Part shown: positions 34,600 through 44,600 of the stretch, in pieces
How positions within the stretch are numbered: the stretch's first letter is position 1
Layout: every line of letters starts with the position of its first letter
Source: Micrasema longulum
Lineage: Eukaryota > Arthropoda > Insecta > Trichoptera > Brachycentridae
Assembly: GCA_022494885.1 (NCBI GenBank)
Contig: JAGVSM010002822.1
Span: forward strand, 310,001-374,000
DNA: 64,000 nt
Reading direction: 5' to 3'
The notes under the pieces: generated by a model
What the model was told of the DNA's origin: nothing
Database searches by the model: none
What the model saw: only the letters and a program-made list of their open reading frames with translations
Translations under genes and position numbers: made by a program

Positions 34600-35920
34600 T
34601 CAGAAGGCATCCGCGATATTCCGACATTCTTCCTAAAAGGTTGTGTGGAGCTGATAAAAAAACCATTGTGTTTTTTGTACAATCTTACTATTAATACGTC
34701 TTTCCGAAAACGCGGAAGACGTAAAAAGTAACTCCTATACATAAAAGTGGATCTAAGTCATCCGTAGAAAATAAAAGACCTGTAACTGTTCTTTCTGCAC
34801 TAGCGAAGGTATTTGAAATCATAATATGTAGAATCGTCGCTTGCCGAATAGAACCATTTATTATTGATGAACAACATGGGTTTAAGAAAGATCGCTCGGT
34901 TGAGACAAACCTAATGGTTTTCAGGTTTTCAACTAGGTCACGGAAGCTCTGGATGCAGGACATCAGGTAGACTGTTCATATAACGACTTCGCCAAGGCAT
35001 TTGATACTGTCGACCACGATGCTTTATTATAATACTGTATGAAATTGGTTTCTCGGATGGTATTTTAAAATTAATGGCAAGCTACCTCCAAAATAGAAAC
35101 TAATACGTCTCCTACGGTCTGTTTGCGTGAGAGTGTTTCTATATTTTCTCGAGTATCCCGCAAGGCTCTAACCTGGGTCCATTGTTGTTCTCATTTTTGT
35201 CAATAATATTATAATTAAATTTTTAACTCGCACTTTCTGTTATTTGCGGATGACTAAAACTTTTCTTAAAGGTGGCAACTTCTGATGTGTTTTGTCTTCT
35301 TTAAGCGGATATATCTAATAAATGTGAACGAGGAAGGCGAAACAAACTTAGGTTTAATGTTTCTAAGTGTTCGATCTCGTCCTTGACTAGGGCCCAAAAA
35401 ACTCTATTTTTTTGCCACAAAATGAATGACCGGAATCTGCTACGAATATCGAATGTTAAGGATCTGGGCGTTAGATTTGTGAGCATCCTGACATTTCATG
35501 ATCTAAATAGAATGGATATTTGACTACATAATTTTATTGATTGTTGTTCGGTATAGTCGATGTTGTCTCAGGAGTTGAGATTATGATGAGCATTGGTTTG
35601 TATGTTTCTGATCATTACCTAAGACAGAGTCAGCATAGATTTTTTCATATTCCGACATACAGGACCAAAATGCCGATGGTTATGCCTATTGAAAAAGCTA
35701 CCGCTATGCTCAACAATATCGCTCTGGATGTTGATCTGTTCCATGTATCCGAAGGGATTTTCTGAAACATGATTCTACTACTATTTTGAGAAAAGTCTAT
35801 TTATGTATTTTTAGTCTGTTTTTAATATGTACGTCTTGTATTTTAGTTTGCTATGTAAGTGTTAAATAACAATAAACGAATAAAAATACATATTTTTTTA
35901 AAAATAAATTAATTGAATTG
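34600..35920 (+). pseudogene. LINE-B reverse transcriptase pseudogene
   Basis: The most complete LINE-B copy. In several frames the plus strand gives GIRDIPTFFLKGCVELI, NKRPVTVLSALAKVFEII, DEQHGFKKDRSVETNLMVF, DFAKAFDTVDHDALL, QGSNLGPLLFS, LTRAQKTLFF, VKDLGVRFVSILTFHD and, near the end, YVSDHYLRQSQHRF, MPMVMPIEKATAMLNNIA. These are RT fingers and palm (R-P-V/I, DFxKAFD with the first catalytic Asp, Q-G-S-x-L-G-P), then thumb and tail. The YADD box region is too degraded to read. Many stops and frameshifts. The 3' end is near 35915 (GAATTGAATTG). Confidence 0.9.
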
Positions 35921-36371
35921 AATTGTACATGGCCCAGCCAACTGCTTGATGACACTTGTTATCAGAGTTTGCGGCGCCACCGTAAACCCAAAATTTACAC
36001 CTGTAATCAAAAATTGGTATTTTTATAAACGACTTTTTTTTAATCGATTTACTTGATTTAATTTAAACATATCGTGTATTGCGGTTATATTGATCGATTA
36101 TATGACTAATCATTGTAATCATGAACGAATACCAGTAATTATTTCGGTCAATTTTTGCAAAGTTATGTATCAAGATCTATTTCCATATATGCACATATTT
36201 AAAACTCCATATAGGTGTGTCCAAGTAATTTACCACGCAGAGAGAGCTACGTGCAATATTATGAAATACCATTAAAATAAAAAATTGGTTTACAGTAATT
36301 GTTAACACTATCATGGCCGTGTGACCCGTGAGCCAAAGGCGAGTCACGCCTTCAGGATATAAGCTTTAAAT
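35921..36371. other. No gene seen
   Basis: No supported feature up to the hAT insertion. CTTTAAAT at 36364-36371 is the left target duplication. Confidence 0.5.
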
Positions 36372-36529
36372 CATAGGTCTCCAACCCGCGGTGGCTTCCT
36401 TGGCGGCCTGGCAATAGCCTGGCAAAATAAAATTTATTGATCTATGTTTAATATACATATGTACTTTAAGAAATTAAAACAAAATAGTTAAGTACTTACA
36501 CAAATGCGCGCAATTAGTATTCATTTTTA

Positions 36530-37300
36530 TTTTTATTTTATTTTATTAAAATAAACGGCACTCAGTGCCTTTTACATATTAGTTACAAATACAATCAAAT
36601 ATACATACATGTAAGCATAAGTAATACAGAGCATTTAAAACAATATTATTAATTAACAAATTAAGAAAGTCTAAAAAAGATAAACCATATAAAATAATAA
36701 AATATTACCAGTTATAGAATTATCAATAAAAAAAGATAATTTGGTATTAGAGATACTTTGAACCAGTTAAAAAAAACTAGGAAAACAATTTTGTATTATT
36801 ATTTAAAACTAATACTTAGGTAAATAGTATATATTTATGTATAAAAATATAAATTATGTAAAAAAATGATGAAGAGAAATATTTTGTACTTATAAATTAA
36901 TTCAAGAAAAGAAACGAAAAAAGAAAAAAAACACCAATAAAGAAGTTTAAAACAATTCTTAACAATAGTAACAAATAGTTACCTAGAACTATTACCAATG
37001 AAATAAAGAAGAAGAGCCGTTCTATATGTACTAAATTTCATGTGAAATGAGTCACCAACGTCCTGGTACTTGTTGCCTAGAGAGTGAAGTCTATTGATGA
37101 CTGCATTTTTACCATATGATGTCGAAGTATTGTTGCTACAGTATTGGTAGGTTTGCCGAGGTGTGTTAATGTTGCTATAAAACAATTTTGTTTGATACCT
37201 ACATTACATAGGCACACTGTACCATCAAGTAAGCTACATTATTTCAGAAAAAAAGGACGTAAGTCAAAACCATTTACTAAGGGTGAATTCATAAAGTAAT
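36530..37300 (-). pseudogene. LINE RT C-terminal remnant with 3' hairpin tail, inside the hAT element
   Basis: The minus strand reads TSYGKNAVINRLHSLGNKY, then SFHMKFSTYRTALLLYF, the tail block '..tsyg.nspinR...l.N'. The sense 3' end (about 36530-36575) has AAAAGGCACTGAGTGCCGTT, a clear hairpin, before an A-rich repeat tail. Only the 3' end of the LINE is present. Confidence 0.8.
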
Positions 37301-37448
37301 GTATGGAGGCTGCAGCAGAAGTATTATGCCCATCGAAAATGCAACTTTTTTCTAAAGTATGTCTGGCGTTACAGTTGCAGGGAGGGTAGAATAACTGGAA
37401 GGCGATATTGAAAGAACATTAAAGGTGTCGCGTATCGCAATGTTTTTG

Positions 37449-37666
37449 CAGGTTAAAATCAGAGATCATGCACTAAAAATGACGTCACTTTTTTTAACCA
37501 CATATCTATGGAAGGAATTGTTTTCTCCAATGAAAAACGTCAAGTCCAAGACAAGGACAAGAATCACGATGTTCACCTGGAGAACGGTTTGAGAATTGCG
37601 ATGACCACTATTGGGGCAGATATTGACAAATTAGTTAAAAGTGAACAATGTAAAACATCTCATTGA
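37449..37666 (+). pseudogene. hAT transposase C-terminal dimerisation region
   Basis: The plus strand reads KIRDHALKMTSLFLTTYLWK, ELFSPMKNVKSKTRTRIT and, after a one-base shift near 37560, DVHLENGLRIAMTTIGADID ending KTSH-stop. hAT transposases close with '[YT]xCExxFSxMKxxKSKxRxRLTDEHLxxxLRIATT'; here the usual Cys-Glu is Trp-Lys-Glu. It is the C-terminal dimerisation part only. The RNase H-like catalytic domain is missing upstream. Confidence 0.88.
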
Positions 37667-37839
37667 TTGAATTTGATTAATATCATCTCCTATTTCTAAC
37701 CTAGTAAAATTTTATAACAACCGAGCTTGCCTAAATCCGGCATTGCCCGGGGGCTTTTATTTTTCTCCTTAGATTTATACCACCTGTCATGTATGCCTCA
37801 GCTGGATGAGGTGGTATAATAACTTACAAGTTTAAAAAA

Positions 37840-38040
37840 AAAAAAAAAATTATTAGGGATATCAACAGTAATACATGTAAAAAAAGTTTAACAAATAAAA
37901 TAAACAGAGAATAAAACCGATGATAGATATCCACATAAATACATTAAATACACGTACAATACATACTAGTGTGTTTGTGTGAGTGTAAGTGTGTGAGAGG
38001 GTGGGTGAGTGAGTGTTATATTGGAAAAAGTTTATAATGA
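37840..38040 (-). repeat. LINE 3'-UTR-like fragment and GTGT/GAGT-rich run
   Basis: TTATTAGGGATATCAACAGTA to about 37960 resembles 25305-25390. It is followed by a simple-sequence stretch of GTGTGTGAGTGT type at 37970-38020. Confidence 0.55.
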
Positions 38041-38069
38041 AATATTAATCTTCTTCTTTCTGTGCCATA

Positions 38070-38390
38070 TCAGGTCTCCCCGACGTTGGCGATCACTCTA
38101 GAGTAGGCATTCCGGTCCTGCGCCAACTGGAACAGCGCCTCAACCCCACGCACTCCCGTCCAGTCGCGGATGTTTCTCAACCAGGACATCTGTCGCCTTC
38201 CAACCCCACGCTTTCCCTCGATCTTTCCCATCATAATAAGCTGTAGAAGCGTATATTTGCTTCCGCGCATAATATGGCCCAGATATGCGAGTTTTCTCTG
38301 TTTTATTGAGGACAATAGTTCTTTTTCGGCACTGGCTCGTCTCAACACCTCCACGTTGGTCACTAAATCTGTCCACGGGATTTTCAGCAT
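38070..38390 (-). pseudogene. RTE-like RT C-terminal remnant inside the hAT element
   Basis: The open minus-strand frame of 106 codons reads LKIPWTDLVTNVEVLRRA, then KRKLAYLGHIMRG-like QRKLAYLGHIMRGSKYTLLQ and GKRGVGRRQMSWLRNIRDW, ending QDRNAYSRVIANV. IPW..h.tNeeVLrr, klxYlGHimRg and GrRq.SWL are the closing blocks of arthropod RTE/BovB-type endonuclease-RT proteins. It has no stop inside but lacks endonuclease and polymerase domains. Confidence 0.93.
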
Positions 38391-38527
38391 TTAGGTGTAT
38401 TAATATGCCTAATATTATTCTAAAAGTGATTGAGTGATATTATTCCCTAGTATTGCGGCCCGCTGAACAAAAACCAAAGTTTTTTTGGCCCTTGATTTCA
38501 AAAAGGTTGAAGACCCCTGCTTTGAAT

Positions 38528-38854
38528 CAACATTTTAAAAGTTAATTTTTCGGCAACGCAATCCGAGAAAGCCAAGGTTTGCTCAAGTAAGCCAAATTCT
38601 TGAGAGGACATGCGTGACTGAGAAGTTTGATAAATAGGTATGTGAATATAGTTTTTCTGTCACTTTCTCTTAAATTCCTCCCCGATAGATACTGTGCTAA
38701 AAAGGCAATTGCAAATCGGACTGATTATGCCTAATTAAAATTGGATTGATTGATTGGCCTATTTCACACCACGGCAAAAATCTACACGGCATGATAAAAT
38801 TCAATACGGTGGATCGATATTTTTCGTTTTAAAAATATTCAAACAAACAAACCA
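38528..38854. other. No gene seen
   Basis: Nothing recognised. Confidence 0.5.
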
Positions 38855-39377
38855 TCACGCTGTTTCACGGTAAGGGTAGGCAGAGAAGATAGAACTCCAC
38901 AACACTCTATCTTTGCATACAGATCTCGCTTCCTCTACATTCATGCATCTTCTCATGCACACGCGCCGATTATTCCGACTTTTGACATGTCCATCTTCAA
39001 GTATTTGTTGGATTGGGTTTATGCCAGGTCTTTTTCGGTCTTCCTCTATTTCTGCATCCATCAACATTCGCATTGTAAATATTCTTAGCCGTTCTCTCGC
39101 TATCCATTCGTTCTACATGTCCAAACCAGCGCAGAGCTCCTTTCTTGATTTTGCCGATAATGCTTGTCTCAGCCTTACATAAGGTACGGATCTCAGCATT
39201 TGTGCGTCTATCGTACATAGTTTTACCACACATTCGCCTGAGAGATCGCATTTCGACAGCATTCAGCCTACTTTCATTCCTGTTTTTCCAAGTCCATACT
39301 ACATCAGGGACGGGACCAGGACTCCGTTGTGAACTGCCAATTTTGCCTCTTGTGACAAACATTTTATAGTACGCCAT
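38855..39377 (-). pseudogene. RTE-like RT C-terminal remnant, frameshifted
   Basis: The minus strand reads RLNAVEMRSLRRMCGKTMYD, RTNAEIRTLCK, GALRWFGHVERMDSERTAKN, IYNANVDGCRNRGRPKKTW and, in a second frame from about 39070, NVEEARSVCKDRVLWSSIF. It is the same type of tail as 38070-38390 but a different subfamily (LRWFGHVERM, GRGRP, eAr.c..DR..WR). One frameshift lies at about 39000-39070. No catalytic domain is present. Confidence 0.93.
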
Positions 39378-39499
39378 GGAACCGACTAATCTTCATTCGA
39401 TTTCTTTTTGCAGGATTTTTACCTCAGAGAACTCGCTAAATTAATATAATGATTTTAATAAAATTATCATTCAAATCTCTTTTGTAAAGTTTAACTATT

Positions 39500-39655
39500 A
39501 TTTGACTCGGTTCGTGGTCCCGTGGCTAGTGTTGCGGACTCACGGATCAGAGGTCCAAAGTTCGAACCCCGCTCTACCCCAACTTGATCCCATTTTCTAA
39601 AAATGAGTGACAACTTGTTTAAAATGATCATCAAAATTTAAAAATTAGGTGAAGT
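39500..39655 (+). mobile_element. SINE-C, tRNA-derived SINE
   Basis: The head reads GTGGTCCCGTGGCTAGTGTT, then GCGGACTCACGGATCAGAGG, with B box GTTCGAACCCC. The body has CAACTTGATCCCATTTTCTA and ends near ATCAAAATTTAAAA. It is the best-preserved SINE-C copy. Confidence 0.85.
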
Positions 39656-40770
39656 AAATGAACGCTAGTAGTTTTTTTTTTAAATAATATATTTACCGAG
39701 GCGTTTTTGTTGATATTTTTACTAGTTTTTTAAGAAAGAACGAAAAATATAAATATTGTCAAATTTAAATAGGAAAAATTAACCAATCCAATAAATGTCA
39801 ATCCACTATAATTTTACAGTGCCGTTTAGATTAAGATGAAATGTGTGAAATAGGCTATTCTCCGTTGGGTATCACGCGGCTGCGGCTGGTTTGTTTGTTT
39901 GGAAATTCTTGAAATATTTATTTTTTTTCATTACAAAGTCAACATACATTTATAAATTCATAAGATACAATTATATTACAGATACATATCATTAAGTCCA
40001 ATTTAAGGCTTCCACATTCATAATGCATATGCCACGCGATGTCATACCATGAGCTTATTAACAAATACTACACAATGCGTTTGTGTAAGTATTGCGAACG
40101 CGCCAGCTTTAAAAAATCCACCAGTAGCTCAGTCCTTTTTTAAGAAGAAGATTTATTTGAAATAGTAATAATATTTTTTAGTTCATCAGTTTTTTTATCA
40201 ACAATTATAAGGTTCATTATTTGTGAATAATTCATTGTTGTTTAGGTATTGTATGTATAAAAATAAATTGAATTGTTATCCAAACAATCAGACTGCTTTT
40301 TATCACTCCCGAAGAATTTTGCTAACCCTTTTGGACCTGAATCAATGTGTTATTTCCGTGGGTATAAAACAAATTTGGTTTTTTATATGTACCGTACTTC
40401 TTTTATAATCCGGCACATCACTTCTCCGGCCCGGCCAGTTATCCGGTGTTTTTGTAAAGACTTTCCACTTCAATTGAATTATTTTATTTTAATTATTTAC
40501 GGACATTGTTTATTAAAACAATTCATAGGGATTAATATTACAATATAAGAACAGTTTAAACATTAAAAAAGAGAACCATTGACAAACATAACAATTATAC
40601 ATACAAACACACTAATATTTCAAATGAACATTTGGTTTCAAACTGATAATAAATTAATGTACTCGGCAATAACTATTCTGACGTTGCTGATATTTTTTAC
40701 ATATAAATTATATTTTATATTAAATTATAGTTTATTTAAAGCAACTCTTTTTAATTATTTCAAAGATGGT
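39656..40770. other. No gene recognised
   Basis: Several hydrophobic ORFs (40223-40408, 40273-40548, 40579-40803) are A+T-driven, with no domain visible. They may be upstream parts of the LINE tail that follows. Confidence 0.4.
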
Positions 40771-41225
40771 GAACAATGTTTTTCTAGTTTTTGTATATTT
40801 TAGGGAACAAATTTTACATTTTTTTTTATTCTTATTTTTAACATAAAAAAAAAAACATTTTTTCTCTTAAACATAGATTTTGTAATTTTGTATTATTTTG
40901 TTCAATGTAATTATGATTAAAGATATATCTACCTGTCCTTTTTTTTAAATAACTTTTAAAAAATATTTTTTTTTTGTACATTTCAATTTTTGTATTCCAT
41001 GTAATGTTTATTTTATTTTATTTTTTATTCCTTATGATGACTTTTTATTTTTTTACACAATATGTTTTGTGTTCATTAAATGAAGCCATTGTGATATTTT
41101 TATGCTTTTTTTTGTTGTTTTTTCCTCTTTTATCTAATGTATTGAAGTGTTTATTTCTACACAATATGTATTTTTTGTATAGTAAAAGGCACCACGTGCC
41201 GTGTATTTAAATAAATAAATAAATA
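40771..41225 (+). repeat. LINE 3' UTR with terminal hairpin
   Basis: A T-rich plus-strand segment ends at 41183-41224 with AAAAGGCACCACGTGCCGTG, a hairpin, followed by (AAATA)n. The same hairpin-plus-tail closes the minus-strand LINEs at 27050 and 36530 and, in variant form, the one at 20200. No RT sequence is recognisable upstream. Confidence 0.65.
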
Positions 41226-41999
41226 TACAAACTTCTTCAGGAATTTATATTTTTTTCTTATACTACATGTTTATTAAAAAAAATGTTTTATTTTAGTTAA
41301 ATATAGATTTTTTAATATAATTTTAGAGGGCGGTAGGAGGTCAAGCCATAAAACGAAATATTTTGTATGATGCCGACTACCAACATAACGAGAAAAAATA
41401 GAGACTTAAAGATACCAGTAATTATAAAATCAACTCGCCGTTTTTTAATTTCGGTAGGAACGCGTGTAAAAAATCTTAAATTTCGTGTACATACTAGCGT
41501 AGTACCTACTCGTGTAGTATATTGAAATGAACACCTGACTAAAGGGTTAAGTTAGTAAAAAAGGCATTGTGTTTCTTTTAATGAATGAAATTAGGAATTT
41601 TTTGTAAGCTGTATTCACCTGTCAATATGTAATTAAGACACACTCCATCCGTTTTATAAAAAGAATCTAAGATTAATTATCATATTGTCATTTGTAATTC
41701 TGTGTAGAAAAAATGTGTTTACAAAAAATATATCACATCATTTTTATTTTAACAACATTTAAAAAAAAAATATGTAAAACTTCTGTATGATTTGGTTTTG
41801 GGGTTTCCATCCCTTCATCGGGGTGCTTTTTTGCTGAACTTAATTTCTCTAGCTTATAGTCACATTGAACGAAATGTTCAAGAAACGTGATTTTGTGATT
41901 GTGCGATTTGCAAAACAAAGCTTTGGAACTAAATAAGATCATTTCAATCCTATAAAATTTTTAAACTTTGAATGAAAAAAAAAAAAAATTGAAAAGAAA
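41226..41999. other. No gene seen
   Basis: The minus-strand ORF at 41733-41942 is not recognised. Confidence 0.45.
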
Positions 42000-42560
42000 A
42001 CTTCATATTAAAATAGTGTATCTGGAAATTTTGGTGTTTTATGGATTAAAACAAAGTGGACTTCATATTTTTATTTCAATTTAAAAAAATATTTTTATGA
42101 CGACAGTAAACTTCGGGGTTTTATTCACATAAAATTATATACTTATTGCGATAATTTCTGCACATCAAAACATATAAAGAACTTCCAATGTGATAATAAA
42201 ACTACGTATTAAAATAGCGTATCTGACTACTTGTGTTCTATGCATTAAAGGCGGCCTCCGTAGTGTAGTGGTCAAGACGCCTGGCTCACAGACGGAAGGT
42301 TCCGGGTTCGATTCCCTGTGAGAACACAAAAATTAAATGTGATTTTTTTCAAGCCTGGGTGTTCTGTAATGTAATTCACTACTATAATTGGGCCTCCTGG
42401 CCTGTTGTGGTGCAAAAATAAAAAATAAAAAATAAAAAAACAAAGTGGACTTCGTATTTTAATTTAAATTTAAAAAATCATTTTTATGACGACAGTAAAC
42501 TTTAATATTTTATTCATAGGAGTATAAAATAACTTATTGCGATAATTTCTGGACTTCAAA
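42000..42560 (+). repeat. Tandem duplication (about 200 bp units) split by SINE-A
   Basis: Unit 1 (about 42000-42200) and unit 2 (about 42200-42250 plus 42431-42560) share TATTAAAATAG(T/C)GTATCTG, ACAAAGTGGACTTC, TTTTTATGACGACAGTAAAC and CTTATTGCGATAATTTCTG. Unit 2 is interrupted at ATTAAA by a SINE-A. Unit 1 shows the uninterrupted site. Confidence 0.85.
42251..42430 (+). mobile_element. SINE-A, tRNA-derived SINE, plus strand
   Basis: The best copy. The head is GCGGCCTCCGTAGTGTAGTG, the B box GGTTCGATTCC, then GAGAACACAAAAATTAAATG, GGGCCTCCTGGCCTGTTGTG and an (AAAAAT)n tail. The A box (TAGTGTAGTGG) and B box are positioned as in a Pol III promoter. Confidence 0.93.
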
Positions 42561-42659
42561 ATGGCAAAAAGTGGACTCACATATTTTATCCTGTCTTAGC
42601 TAAGATAGATACAGATTTGCTTTTAATTAGGTGTTTTTAATGCGAATTATTTTGTTTAT

Positions 42660-43136
42660 TATTTTTTATTTTATTTTATTTTATTTAGAAAACATACAGT
42701 CATACATAACAAGTATTAAAAACAACATTTTTTTAACATAAAAAGACCAATTAAGCTTTCACAAATTATGCAAAAGATATAAACATTAAATGAGACAAAA
42801 AAAATAAATAAATAAGAAATTAAGTAAGAAAATAATAATTGTTAACATTTTTGTTTTCCACGGAGGTTATCGTTAGTAATAAATAAGAATAAATAAAAAT
42901 TCCGAATGCACACTCCGAGCCATTCTCGCACACACACATGACGCACATATAAAACAAACACAAACATATACATTACATGCGGCACATATACATAGCATAA
43001 ACCACTTAAGATGCACATTCAGCAACTATCCCAAATAATTGACCCCATGAATAAATTTTCTGTATAAATGCAACGTGCAGTTAAAAATGTCTACATCAAT
43101 ACGGAGTCCATTATAATTTCTACAGGTACGTCTAAT
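42660..43136 (-). other. A-rich tail and simple ACAC-rich stretch, possible LINE 3' end
   Basis: TTTTATTTTATTTTATTTAG at 42665-42690 looks like the reversed poly-A tail of a minus-strand LINE. The region 42900-43010 is CACA-rich. No RT block could be read. Confidence 0.35.
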
Positions 43137-43292
43137 GAATTAATTCGAGGTATAATTGTTTTTACAAATTGGTACATAAAAAAGGGAATTTAATCTGGTA
43201 TAGCGAAGAGGACAACGGAAACCAATGTTTTGTAAAAGATACGGCGAATCAACCATATTATTTAGAATTTTGAAAAGAAAAATTGAATCACG
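43137..43292. repeat. Unassigned dispersed repeat, copy 2
   Basis: Near-identical to 16745-16900 (ATTCGAGGTATAATTGTTTT ... AAGATACGGCGAATCAAC). Divergence begins abruptly on both sides, so it is a mobile or captured unit of about 150 bp or the end of a larger element. Confidence 0.75.
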
Positions 43293-43339
43293 TGTTCTGT
43301 GTAGTATTTTGATTGTGTGGCCGTTTTTAGTACGCTGTT

Positions 43340-43685
43340 AATAACTGTATCAGAAAATGGAAATCAAGTTGTCATAGAGCGAAGTGCAAACCACGGATCC
43401 CTGATCCGGAGTCCAAGACACTACTACAGTACTATCTAAATTTGGCTGATTACCCATATTTCTTATAATCATGATAATTTCCCTAATAGCAGCCAGTGGT
43501 GCATGGCACTGTATCCCGATCATCTATTATAGAATATATGAAAATGAGGTGATCAGCCGTACGCTTCCGGTGATAGTCTAGGGACGATAAAATAATGGAG
43601 TCAATAAGATTTAATCAAATTAAATGAACGAATAAATAAATGAACCCGGGTTCTCGAGTATCGAAGGCGAACGCGCTTACTACTA
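43340..43685 (-). mobile_element. Two adjacent minus-strand SINE remnants (SINE-C then SINE-B)
   Basis: 43340-43440 in reverse gives GTAGTGTCTTGGACTCCGG, then ATCAACTTGATTTCC-like SINE-C body. 43490-43685 in reverse gives a head with GTAGTAAGCGCGTTCGCCTT and GAACCCGGGTTC and a body sharing GTGATCAG, AGTC-AGGGAC and GGCACTG with the SINE-B at 59330. Both are well diverged. Confidence 0.55.
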
Positions 43686-43734
43686 CATTGAATTATTATT
43701 AACCTGAATGTAGCCATTGAATTGAAAACACTTC

Positions 43735-43985
43735 GGGGTAGGTATGGTTCTGTTATAATATTTAGTTTAATGTAAATTATCCTTACACTGTATAATATTC
43801 ACCAATCTAAAGATGCCCATTAGATGTTGAAAGCGCTAATTAGCCAAATAAATAAATGGAAGTGTACCAAGTATATATTAATTAATAACTTATTTGTAAA
43901 TATAAGTTATTACATCATTACAATGGAATTCCATCAAGAATTATCAATAAATAATTTAAATAACATATACAATTGTTTACATAAT
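43735..43985 (+). repeat. Repeat Z, copy 1
   Basis: It contains CTTACACTGTATAATATTCA, CCAATCTAAAGATGCCCATT, GAAAGCGCTAATTAGC and AAATAAATGGAAGTGTACC, as in copies 44395-44600 and 47667-48102. It ends AATTCCATCAAGAATT, then TCAATAAA. Confidence 0.85.
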
Positions 43986-44019
43986 ACAACCAAGATAAAA
44001 AACATTTTATAGAAGGAAA

Positions 44020-44270
44020 AATAGATGTCTAGGCATCAACAGGGCTTATGACCTGCTATTTATTTACGTAAATAAGTTTATTGTACATTATTTGAGACAT
44101 AAGTCCCACCCCGATGGGACTAAATTTCCTGTATTGAGATGGGACTAGCAATTAGTTGACAAATTGGCGAGTTTAAGGGGCCACTTTACTAGGTAACATT
44201 CACTATTCTGCCTATATTTGAACATCTATATTCCTTTGATTCTTCCATCTGTTGACGTTTGTCATTGTAA
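44020..44270. mobile_element. Family X remnant with a short insertion
   Basis: It starts AGATGTCTAGGCATCAACAGGG and continues to CTTATGACCTGC at 44057. About 110 bp of foreign sequence follows (containing AGTCCCACCCCGATGGGACT, itself an imperfect hairpin), and X resumes with GGGGCCACTTTACTAGGTAA. It lies between two Z repeats. Confidence 0.75.
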
Positions 44271-44394
44271 AAAAACAATAAATGTTTTTCATAGAAAAAC
44301 TTCGTACACCGCCAACACATGTTTCAATAATTTGTCTCACTCTGTTCCAATGAAATATTGCGTATTGTATCTGTTTCAACTTATTTTTAAATGT

Positions 44395-44600
44395 ACCTAC
44401 ACTTGAGATAATATTTAGTTTTATATAAATTATCCTTACACTGTATAATATTCACCAGTCTGAAGATGCCCATTAGAGGGTGAAAGCGCTAATTGGTTAA
44501 ATAAATAAGTGGAAGTGTACTAAGTATTTTTAAATTAATAACTTGTATGTAAATATAAGTTATTACATCATTACAATGGAATTCCATCAATAATTGTCAA
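44395..44600 (+). repeat. Repeat Z, copy 2
   Basis: It starts CACTTGAGATAATATTTAGT and has CCAGTCTGAAGATGCCCATT, AGAGGGTGAAAGCGCTAAT and GGAATTCCATCAATAATTGT. Same strand as copy 1. Confidence 0.88.

Larger units (their letters stand above)
36372..38519 (+). mobile_element. hAT element, 2148 bp, filled with LINE insertions
   Basis: The left end CATAGGTCTCCAACCCGCGG and the right end, read inward, CAGGGGTCTTCAACCTTTTT are hAT-type termini. They are flanked by 8 bp duplications with one mismatch (CTTTAAAT at 36364-36371, CTTTGAAT at 38520-38527). It contains its own transposase C-terminus at 37449-37666 and, around it, minus-strand LINE debris. Confidence 0.85.

Noticed and set aside
34691..34963. 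90-codon minus-strand ORF
   Set aside because: It is the antisense shadow of the LINE-B RT reading on the plus strand.
42251..42325. tRNA gene on the plus strand
   Set aside because: Same reasoning: SINE-A head with the same body and tail as at 2155 and 31936.
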